From positions 1 through 14,343 of the forward strand of contig JACQRF010000083.1 in assembly GCA_016206635.1 (NCBI GenBank): DNA of 14,343 nucleotides. The letters run 5' to 3'. Position numbers and translations under genes: made by a program. The notes beneath the pieces were generated by a model, which had not been told where the DNA came from, did no database searches, and saw only the letters and a program-made list of their open reading frames with translations. Below, in pieces: positions 9,072-14,343 of this stretch. Source of the DNA: Candidatus Omnitrophota bacterium (lineage in GTDB: Bacteria; Omnitrophota; Gorgyraeia; 1-14-0-20-64-10; JACQQZ01). Positions within the stretch are counted from its first letter, which is position 1. Every line of letters begins with the position of its first letter.

Positions 9072-10948
9072 GCCACACCCCCATCGGATCCCGACGGCGC
9101 CGCCGCCACCGGGTGCGGCCGCATGCGCGGCTGGCGGTCAACCAGGTTCGGCCGGGGCGCGAACACCGGAAACAGCCGCGCCGCAAACTCGATCGTCCGC
9201 GCCGCCGGGCTCGTCGCGTACCATCGCAGCGCGGGGTAGCGGGAGGCCAGCCGCTCGAAGAGGTGCAAGGCGCGATAAGGGATGTCGCCCGTGCCGTCGC
9301 CATCGGCGTCGAACCCCCGGTAATCGCTCCAGAAGTTGCCGGCCCACGCGTTGCCGCGGTCGCCGAGCTCCCCTTGCACCGTCACCTGCTCGCCATTGTC
9401 AATCAGGTCGTTGCCCTCGAACCGGTTGCGCTGCGACGACGGCCAGAGCCAGATCCCCGTGTCGTTCGCCACGATCCGGTTGCGCACCCATGCGCCCGAG
9501 GCGTGCTCGAGGAATACGCCGACCCGATTGTCGGCCAGCACGTTCCCCTCAATCCGCACGCCGTCCATATCCTTGAGCCCGAGCCCGTAGCCGCTCGGCC
9601 CGCGGTTGCCGACCATGCGATTGCCGCGCAGCGCCAGGTGGGCGCTGTACATCAGGTAGATGCCGACCGAGTTGTCCGCCACCAGATTGTCCGCGACCTC
9701 CGCGCCGTCGCAGTACATGAAGTGCAGCCCGTAGCGGCCGCGGCGGATCTCGTTGCCCCGGATCGCCAGGCGCTTGGAGTACCAGAACACCACGTCGCGG
9801 CCGCCGAGCACCCGGTTGCGCGCCATCGTGACATCGTCGCTGGACCACACGCGGATCGCATCGCCGCGCCGCGCGACCGCCAGCGGTTTGCCGCGCAGCC
9901 CGTTGCCGCGCACGACGCCGCGGTCGGCGCGCCGCAGCGAGATCCCGAACAACACGTCCTCCAGGTGATTCCCTTCGATCACGATGTCCGGCGCGCTGGC
10001 CAGGATGCCTGTGTCCTCCGCGGAGAGGAGATCCCCGCTGCCGCGCACAGTGAACCCGCGCATGACGATCCCCGGCGCCGCCAGCGTCACGACCGTCCCG
10101 CGGCCACCGCCGTCGAGGATCGCGCCGTCATCGCCCACCAGCGTCAGGCGCGCGCGCACCTCAAGCGGCCCGGCGTAGCGGCCCGCCCGCACCACGATCG
10201 TGTCGCCCTCGGCCGCCTGGTTCACGGCCTCCTGCACGGCCGTGAACCCCCCGGGCCCGACCACCAGCGTGTTGGCCGACGCGGGGCCGGCCAACCCGAT
10301 CCAGATCACGGCAGCGGCCAGCGCGACCGCCGGCGCGCGCGCGGCGGCGCCCGGTTCTTGCCGCCGCGGCGATCGCGGTCGCCGCCACAGCGCCGCCAGC
10401 GCGATGACACCGGCGGCGGCCGCGAGCCAGAAACCCGGCCCGAACCAGGCGATGACGTCGAACTGGGCGATCCGACCGTGGCCCAGCAGCGTCGGCACGA
10501 ATGGCTTGATCGCGCTCGAGAGCGGCGCCTTAGGGTCCAGGTGCAGGCCGAAGTGGCGCAGCCACAAAAACAGATCGACCGCGAAGATCGGCGCAATCAG
10601 CGCCGCCGGCAGCGCCAACAGCGCGGCCCACTTCGCCGAGAGCCATCCGGCCGCCAGCAGCGCGGCGGCCGCCAGCAAGATCCCCGGGATCGCCAGCGTC
10701 CGCTCCGTGGTCGCGCCCTGTTCCAGCGGCCGCATGCCGATGTAGTGGTTGAGCATGTCAAGCTCGCGCACGTCGCCCTCGAGACGGTTGGCGTACACCA
10801 CCAGCGTCAGCCCCTGGGGATATTGCGGGGCTTTCACGCGCATACTCCAGTACGGCCGCGCCAGCGACACGGCCAGCGCGACCGCGGCCACGAGCAGCAG
10901 CCCGCGCGCGGCCCACGCGCCTCGCGGATCAACCGCTGGTGGTCTCAT
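9068..10948 (-). CDS. nosD: Fusion of a NosB-like multi-spanning membrane domain with NosD copper-maturation protein
   Basis: 626 residues. Residues 1 to about 195 are membranous: spans near 16-31, 85-106, 107-130 and 172-189, with a soluble loop containing RELDMLNHYIGMRPLEQG (61-78) and a second loop with PLSSAIKPFVPTLLGHG. This resembles the membrane protein (NosB in Wolinella) encoded between nosZ and nosD in clade II clusters. After a basic linker (WRRPRSPRRQ) comes a fifth hydrophobic segment ending in GPASA-NT (207-226), like a kept NosD signal peptide, then the right-handed beta-helix of NosD with many N-x-V/I repeats (GNRMVGNRG, GNVLADNRVG, GNDLIDN). The positive-inside rule puts the beta-helix in the periplasm. 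I chose ATG at 10948, giving a 20-bp overlap with nosZ; the frame extends to 11209 only as shadow. No ATG or good GTG/TTG start exists near the domain junction. Confidence 0.9.
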   Translation of the reverse strand: MRPPAVDPRGAWAARGLLLVAAVALAVSLARPYWSMRVKAPQYPQGLTLVVYANRLEGDVRELDMLNHYIGMRPLEQGATTERTLAIPGILLAAAALLAAGWLSAKWAALLALPAALIAPIFAVDLFLWLRHFGLHLDPKAPLSSAIKPFVPTLLGHGRIAQFDVIAWFGPGFWLAAAAGVIALAALWRRPRSPRRQEPGAAARAPAVALAAAVIWIGLAGPASANTLVVGPGGFTAVQEAVNQAAEGDTIVVRAGRYAGPLEVRARLTLVGDDGAILDGGGRGTVVTLAAPGIVMRGFTVRGSGDLLSAEDTGILASAPDIVIEGNHLEDVLFGISLRRADRGVVRGNGLRGKPLAVARRGDAIRVWSSDDVTMARNRVLGGRDVVFWYSKRLAIRGNEIRRGRYGLHFMYCDGAEVADNLVADNSVGIYLMYSAHLALRGNRMVGNRGPSGYGLGLKDMDGVRIEGNVLADNRVGVFLEHASGAWVRNRIVANDTGIWLWPSSQRNRFEGNDLIDNGEQVTVQGELGDRGNAWAGNFWSDYRGFDADGDGTGDIPYRALHLFERLASRYPALRWYATSPAARTIEFAARLFPVFAPRPNLVDRQPRMRPHPVAAAPSGSDGGVA

Positions 10949-13001
10949 CGGCGGCGCTCGCGGCCAGTTTGGGCGCCCCCACCGCTGACGGCGGCGCCAC
11001 CAGGAAATACCCGGCCATCTCCAGATGCAACGCCGAGCAGAACTCCAGGCAGTAGTACGGATACACGCCTTCCTGGTCGGCGACGAACTCCACGGTGACC
11101 GTTTCGCCCGGCTCGATGCTCGCGGCCACGTTGTAGCCCGGGATCGTGAAGCCGTGCGTCGCGTCGCGCGTGCGCTCCAGATTCGTGATGTGCCAAATGA
11201 CACGGTCACCCTTGGCCAGCGACACCCGCTCCGGCTCGAAGTGGCTGCGGATCGCCGTCATCCAGATCTCGACGGTGTTGCCCGCGCGCTCGACCTTGCC
11301 CTCGTAGCTCGCGTGCGGGCTCTTGGCCTGCGTCAACGGATCCCAGCCGACCTCCGGGTACACGTCCCATGCCTTGATCTTGTCGGCCTTGATGATCTGG
11401 GCGTAATGCGGCTCGCCCAGACCCATCGGCATATCGTAGAGCAACCGCATGCCCTCACCCGGCGGCTGGATGTCCACGAGCTGCAGGTTCTGCGGCAACA
11501 GCGGCCCCAGGCTCGGGAACCGGTCGACCGACCACTTGTTGAGCGCCACGAGGTAGCGGCCGTCCGGGTTGACGGTATCGCCTTCCGCCGCGGCGAGGTG
11601 GCCGATGTTGTAGCTCACCGGCAGCTTCTCGACGAGTTTCCACGGGCCCTCGGGCGCCTGATACTTGCAGTCGCCCATTGACCAGCGCGCCACCGAGCTG
11701 TCGAGGAACAAGCTCGTGTAGGCATAGCCCTGGTTGTCGAACTGCGTGTGCAACGGCCCCAGGCCGATCTCCACCTGCGCCTCCTTCACCGCGTCGAACC
11801 GCAGGATCGGCACGCCGTAGGGGTCTTTGCCCTCGTAATCCTGGTTCGCGATGGCCTGCTGGATGAGGCGGATGTTGAAGATCGTCACGTGGGGGTCCAG
11901 CTTGCCGCCGATGACGATGTGCGAGCCTTCCGGGCAGACGTCGACGCCGTGCGGGCTTTTGGGCTCCGGCACGAAGTGTAGGATGCCCTCGTCGATCGCG
12001 GTTGGCAACGACACCACCCGCAGGCCCTTCATCGTCGTGACCTTGCCTGCGGCGACCACCTGCTCAGCCTTCTTCCAGTTGATCACGTGCAGGTAGTCCA
12101 TGTCGCGCTCCGAGGCGCCGGCCTCGAACGGCGGGTTGCCCTCCTCGATGCCGCCCGTGGCCATCTCGGTGTTGAGCGAGTTGATGAACACGAACCCATC
12201 GCTGGCCAGCTTGCCGGCGTCGGAAAGGTCCTGCCAGTAGGGCGGCAGCTCGACGGCGAACGACTGGTCCAGCGCCAGCCGGCCGGCCGCGCGGTCGAAC
12301 TTCCAGAACGTCGCGAGGCCGCGATAGGCCTGCTGATACTCGGTGATCGGCGCGTAGCGGTTGTCCAGCGGCACGGCGAACTGCGAGCTTTCAATGACGT
12401 ACTCGGTATCCGGGGTCACGAACGCCGCGCCGTGGTTGTTGTTGAAGATCGGGTTGGTGACGATCTGTTTGGTCTCGAAGTCCCGCAGGTCAATGACCGC
12501 GAGGCGGCCGTTGGCCTTGTCGCCGATGAAGAGGTATTGGCCGTCATAGTCGCCCTGGGTCTCGCTCAACGCCGGGTGATGCGTGTCCGCCCAGGTGAGC
12601 GATCGAGGCCGCAGCCCCGCGTCCCGCGCCTGCGCCTCGGCGAGGGCGCTCTCCTTCACGCCGACCCCGTAGCCCTGCCACGAGTCGGGGCTAAACGCGG
12701 CGATCACGCGCAGCACCCGCATCGACGGCAGGCCGATCACGTACATCTGGCCGCTGTGGCCGCCCGAGGCGAACATGAGGTAGTCGTCATAGCGCCCGGT
12801 CGGCATGTAGGTCGCCAGCGCCGCGGTCACATCCTGCGGGCTCAGCTGCCGCGCCTGGACCATGCCGGCCGCGTCCGCCGGCAGTCCCGCCGGCGCGGCG
12901 ACCGGCGCCGTCACTGTCCCGGACGGCTTCGAGCCCCTGCCGATCAACACCCCCGCGGCCGCGAGCGCGACCGCGCCCACTACCATCCAGCGCGTATTCA
13001 T
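10929..13001 (-). CDS. nosZ: Clade II nitrous oxide reductase
   Basis: 690-residue multicopper enzyme reducing N2O to N2 in the periplasm. The seven CuZ histidines can be assigned by spacing: His141 and 142 (ADTHHP), 190 (NNNHG), 351 (SPHGVD), 418 (GPLHTQ), 468 (YNIGHL) and 532 (GEPHYA). The CuA site in the C-terminal cupredoxin domain is complete: His616 (DATHGF), Cys651, Cys655, His659 and Met662 (CLEFCSALHLEM). The N-terminus (MNTRWMVVGAVALAAAGVLIG) has no twin-arginine motif, and the operon has the clade II layout, so this is the Sec-type, atypical form. No clear cleavage site follows, so it may stay anchored. ATG at 13001 has GGAGGG 7 bp upstream (13009-13014) and overlaps the stop of the Rrf2 gene as ATGA. 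The 3' end overlaps nosD by 20 bp. Confidence 0.98.
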   Translation of the reverse strand: MNTRWMVVGAVALAAAGVLIGRGSKPSGTVTAPVAAPAGLPADAAGMVQARQLSPQDVTAALATYMPTGRYDDYLMFASGGHSGQMYVIGLPSMRVLRVIAAFSPDSWQGYGVGVKESALAEAQARDAGLRPRSLTWADTHHPALSETQGDYDGQYLFIGDKANGRLAVIDLRDFETKQIVTNPIFNNNHGAAFVTPDTEYVIESSQFAVPLDNRYAPITEYQQAYRGLATFWKFDRAAGRLALDQSFAVELPPYWQDLSDAGKLASDGFVFINSLNTEMATGGIEEGNPPFEAGASERDMDYLHVINWKKAEQVVAAGKVTTMKGLRVVSLPTAIDEGILHFVPEPKSPHGVDVCPEGSHIVIGGKLDPHVTIFNIRLIQQAIANQDYEGKDPYGVPILRFDAVKEAQVEIGLGPLHTQFDNQGYAYTSLFLDSSVARWSMGDCKYQAPEGPWKLVEKLPVSYNIGHLAAAEGDTVNPDGRYLVALNKWSVDRFPSLGPLLPQNLQLVDIQPPGEGMRLLYDMPMGLGEPHYAQIIKADKIKAWDVYPEVGWDPLTQAKSPHASYEGKVERAGNTVEIWMTAIRSHFEPERVSLAKGDRVIWHITNLERTRDATHGFTIPGYNVAASIEPGETVTVEFVADQEGVYPYYCLEFCSALHLEMAGYFLVAPPSAVGAPKLAASAADETTSG

Positions 13002-13447
13002 GCGACGTCCCTCCCCCGTGCGGCCGCGCGGCGGCCGGCGATCGTGTCAATGAAATCCTGCAGCGTTTTCGAGGCCAACGCGCGTTTGAGATGGGTCCTG
13101 ACGCCCTTCCACGTGGCATGCATCGGGCACGAGAACCGGTCATCACACTGCGGCAGCCCCATCACGCAACTCCCATACACCTCCGGCCCATCCACGGCCT
13201 GGATGATGCTGAGGATGCTGATGGCCTTGGGGGCGCGCGTCAGCGCGTAGCCGCCCCCGGGGCCCGTCACGGCCCTCAGGAAGCCTTTCTGCACCAGGTC
13301 CTGCAGGGTTTTCCGGGTGAACGATTCAGGCAACCGCGCCTTGCGACAGACGTGCCGGGCGGTGAAGTGAGCGCGGCCCGCGATCGGCGCGCTGTGCAGC
13401 AGCGCCCGGATCGCGTATTCGCAGCCTTTGGAATAGAGCCGGAACAT
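12998..13447 (-). CDS. Rrf2-family transcriptional regulator with Fe-S-type cysteines
   Basis: 149 residues. A winged helix-turn-helix occupies residues 1-85 (MFRLYSKGCEYAIRALLH, recognition helix about LPESFTRKTLQDLVQKG, wing GPGGGYALTRAP). Three cysteines follow, Cys94-X6-Cys101-X5-Cys107, in GSCVMGLPQCDDRFSCPMH; this is the place where NsrR and IscR bind an Fe-S cluster, so an NO- or redox-sensing role is likely. It is the first gene of the nos operon, overlapping nosZ by 4 bp, and lies behind a promoter with a palindromic operator, so self-regulation and control of nosZ are expected. An ideal AGGAGG lies 5 bp before the ATG. It could be called NsrR-like, but the cysteine spacing differs (E. 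coli NsrR X4/X5, IscR X5/X5), so I do not give a name. Confidence 0.93.
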   Translation of the reverse strand: MFRLYSKGCEYAIRALLHSAPIAGRAHFTARHVCRKARLPESFTRKTLQDLVQKGFLRAVTGPGGGYALTRAPKAISILSIIQAVDGPEVYGSCVMGLPQCDDRFSCPMHATWKGVRTHLKRALASKTLQDFIDTIAGRRAAARGRDVA

Positions 13448-13452
13448 CAGGG

Positions 13453-13458
13453 CCTCCT
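13453..13458 (-). promoter_or_regulatory. Ribosome binding site of the Rrf2 gene
   Basis: AGGAGG on the minus strand, 5 bp before ATG 13447. It fixes this start and is the strongest Shine-Dalgarno sequence I noticed in the window. Confidence 0.8.
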
Positions 13459-13477
13459 ACGCCTGTTATCTTCCTGG

Positions 13478-13513
13478 AATTGTGGACTTCTATATCCATA
13501 ATAATTATGGACT
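13478..13513. repeat. Direct repeat AATT(G/A)TGGACT, 25-bp period, in the nos control region
   Basis: AATTGTGGACT (13478-13488) and AATTATGGACT (13503-13513) differ in one base. The second copy is the right half of the palindrome at 13495-13511; the first lies downstream of the promoter, around the start of the transcript. This may be a second, half-type binding site for the same regulator. Confidence 0.5.
13495..13511. promoter_or_regulatory. Palindromic operator over the -10 of the Rrf2-nos operon
   Basis: A perfect palindrome with 8-bp arms and one central base: TCCATAAT / A / ATTATGGA. It covers the whole -10 element, so a bound dimer would block the promoter. The natural candidate is the Rrf2 protein encoded just downstream; this is inference from position. 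Confidence 0.6.
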
Positions 13514-13532
13514 ATAATGTCTTGAATGTCAA
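13504..13532 (-). promoter_or_regulatory. Promoter of the Rrf2-nosZDFYL operon
   Basis: On the minus strand a perfect TTGACA (13527-13532), a 17-bp spacer and CATAAT (13504-13509; 5 of 6). The predicted start is near 13497, giving a leader of about 50 bases with a good ribosome site. The region is strikingly AT-rich against its neighbours. A second TTGACA lies 10 bp upstream (13537-13542); on the plus strand the two read as TGTCAAG direct repeats at 13527-13533 and 13537-13543. Confidence 0.72.
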
Positions 13533-13558
13533 GGTCTGTCAAGCGATTATGTGGAGGG

Positions 13559-13574
13559 CCGGCGGAGACGCCGG
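13559..13574. other. GC hairpin between the XRE gene and the nos control region
   Basis: CCGGCG (13559-13564), loop GAGA, CGCCGG (13569-13574). It could end transcripts of the XRE gene, about 90 bp past its stop, but no U-tract follows on either strand, so it is not a normal intrinsic terminator. Confidence 0.25.
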
Positions 13575-13660
13575 AACACGAAGAGGGGTGGCTGGCGGGT
13601 CATAGACAAGGGGCCCTCTCTAGTCGCGGCTATCGAACTGGTACATGATTCTCTGGCCGA

Positions 13661-13972
13661 CTAGGCAGCTTTGGCACGATGGGGATGGAAGCTGACTTCC
13701 AATTCGCTGTCTAAAGCAACGGCGAGTTTGACGAGCGTTTCCAAACCGAAATTATGAGTTTCGCCCGATTCCAGCTTGGCAATGAAGGGCTGGCTGACCC
13801 CGATCCGGCGTGCGAGCTGATCTTGGGTCAGACCACGACGCTCACGAAGCCGAATCAAGGTGTCCACGATCCGAAGCTTCTCCAGCTCTTCCTCATAACC
13901 CTTGCGAAACTTCGCATCCTTGAGGAGCGGCCGCAGCACCTCCTCGTGCGTCCCAGCTCGAACGGTTCCCAT
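13661..13972 (-). CDS. XRE-family helix-turn-helix protein, antitoxin-like (HigA-type), orphan
   Basis: 103 residues. A charged N-terminal helical part (EEVLRPLLKDAKFRKGYEEELEKLRIVD) precedes a Cro/C1-type helix-turn-helix (about 38-92: LIRLRERRGLTQDQLARRIGVSQPFIAKLESGETHNFGLETLVKLAVAL). This arrangement and size are typical of antitoxins in HigBA/RelE-type systems, where the toxin gene usually precedes the antitoxin. No toxin is visible on either side in this window. I chose ATG at 13972 because GAGGTG lies 6 bp before it; GTG at 13981 would add three residues. The gene is visibly less GC-rich than the nos genes, consistent with lateral transfer. A separate promoter with palindromic operator lies about 135 bp upstream, so self-repression is likely. 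Confidence 0.85.
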   Translation of the reverse strand: MGTVRAGTHEEVLRPLLKDAKFRKGYEEELEKLRIVDTLIRLRERRGLTQDQLARRIGVSQPFIAKLESGETHNFGLETLVKLAVALDSELEVSFHPHRAKAA

Positions 13973-13989
13973 AACGCGCACCTCAACAT

Positions 13990-14007
13990 GTTCAGAACGT
14001 TCAGAAC
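13990..14007. repeat. Tandem 9-bp palindromes GTTCAGAAC x2 before the XRE start
   Basis: GTTCAGAAC at 13990-13998 and again at 13999-14007, back to back. Each unit is itself a palindrome (GTTC-A-GAAC). They end 17 bp upstream of the ATG at 13972, inside the leader of the XRE gene. Possible second binding site for the regulator or another DNA-binding protein. Confidence 0.6.
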
Positions 14008-14112
14008 GACTCTCACCACGACCTACCCTAATGACACCTCGCCTGCCTGATAGCGCCTGATGAAATCCTGCATACGGCTCAACGCAATCCGCCTCTCGGT
14101 CGCCGGCAATTC

Positions 14113-14141
14113 ATCATATAACCTTTAGGTTATATCGTCAA
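14113..14141 (-). promoter_or_regulatory. Promoter of the XRE gene
   Basis: On the minus strand TTGACG (14136-14141; 5 of 6), spacer of 17 bp, TATGAT (14113-14118; 5 of 6). An A/T tract (14144-14150) lies just upstream. The spacer is filled by a perfect palindrome (see the operator at 14116-14135). The predicted leader to ATG 13972 is about 135 bases. Confidence 0.65.
14116..14135. promoter_or_regulatory. Palindromic operator between -35 and -10 of the XRE promoter
   Basis: ATATAACCTTTAGGTTATAT is a perfect palindrome (9-bp arms, TT centre). A third half-site, AACCTAA (14140-14146), lies over the -35 and pairs with TTAGGTT (14125-14131) as a second inverted repeat with an 8-bp gap. The layout fits cooperative binding of an antitoxin-type repressor to its own promoter. 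Confidence 0.6.
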
Positions 14142-14343
14142 CCTAAAAAATCGGCTGACCTACAGAGCGCTCAGACGGCATGGGGGCTCTTGCGGCGCCG
14201 GGTTCATCCTGCAAATTGTCCTGTGGAAAATTTGGGTGGCTAAGATGCCGCGGACGAGGGAACCTCTCTACGCGTAACACACCTAACCTGATCATATGAA
14301 AAGCTTCCTCCCCACGCACGTAGAATAGCCGTGGGTAGTGTCA

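Larger units (their letters stand above)
13973..14343. other. Gene-free region upstream of the XRE gene
   Basis: No convincing gene. It holds the XRE promoter and operator (14113-14146), a tandem GTTCAGAAC repeat (13990-14007) and a short open frame on the minus strand (TTG 14109 to TAG 14023; 28 codons, MPATERRIALSRMQDFIRRYQAGEVSLG) that begins right after the promoter and could be a leader peptide or a remnant of a lost partner gene. Between 14151 and 14343 I see nothing beyond a 49-codon minus-strand open frame (ATG at about 14297) without family likeness and a weak CCCACG/CGTGGG stem near the right edge. Confidence 0.6.

Noticed and set aside
10949..11209. Upstream extension of the nosD frame to 713 residues
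   Set aside because: It is a Ser/Arg/Trp-rich shadow of the nosZ CuA region; ATG 10948 gives a sensible membrane N-terminus.
13521..13533. FNR/DNR-type box (CTTGA-ATG-TCAAG)
   Set aside because: The half-sites TTGA and TCAA are only 3 bp apart, while FNR sites need 6 bp between them; more likely part of the -35 repeats.
13559..13574. Intrinsic terminator at the CCGGCG-GAGA-CGCCGG hairpin
   Set aside because: No T-run follows on either strand; kept only as a hairpin.
13754..14050. 98-codon plus-strand open frame over the XRE gene
   Set aside because: Antisense shadow; no family likeness, and the minus strand encodes a clear helix-turn-helix.

Overview
The window is a 14.3-kb piece of a GC-rich bacterial chromosome (coding DNA looks about two-thirds G+C) in which every gene I can support lies on the minus strand. 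A periplasmic nitrous oxide reductase system, a Sec-type or anchored (not Tat) N-terminus on NosZ, a lipoprotein signal and several inner-membrane proteins suggest a Gram-negative-type respiring bacterium. The NosZ is of the 'clade II' (atypical) kind found in many environmental phyla. I cannot name the phylum from the sequence alone.

From right to left, which is the direction of transcription: bases 13973-14343 hold no gene but contain a strong promoter and operator driving an orphan XRE-family regulator (13661-13972), whose base composition is lower in GC than its neighbours. Next is an AT-rich control region (about 13478-13543) with a near-consensus promoter covered by a perfect palindrome. 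It drives a very compact operon: an Rrf2-family Fe-S type regulator, nosZ, a NosB-like/NosD fusion, nosF, nosY, nosL and a secreted cupredoxin-like protein (13447 down to 6353). The genes overlap or abut at every junction (ATGA, 20 bp, ATGA, 6-bp gap, GTGA, TGATG). The logic is: Rrf2 senses NO or redox state, NosZ reduces N2O to N2, NosD/F/Y and NosL build its copper centres, and the last protein may carry copper or electrons.

Left of the operon are a small unknown protein (5971-6306), an acyl-lipid/acyl-CoA delta-9 type fatty acid desaturase (5012-5929), a DUF255/YyaL thioredoxin-like protein (2697-5060), a VIT1/CCC1-family Fe/Mn transporter (2024-2704) and a K+-independent proton-pumping membrane pyrophosphatase running off the left edge (1-1974). 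Desaturase, DUF255 and VIT1 genes overlap and are probably co-transcribed; the pyrophosphatase has its own good promoter.

The most unusual things are: (i) three different, perfect 31-38 bp hairpin palindromes inside the DUF255 coding sequence, all read through in frame, resembling REP-type or Rickettsia-palindromic-element-like insertions; (ii) fusion of a multi-spanning NosB-like membrane domain to NosD, with what was probably the NosD signal peptide kept as an internal membrane segment; (iii) an operator-rich Rrf2 promoter leading the nos operon; (iv) an orphan antitoxin-like XRE gene with three half-site operators and a toxin-less leader.
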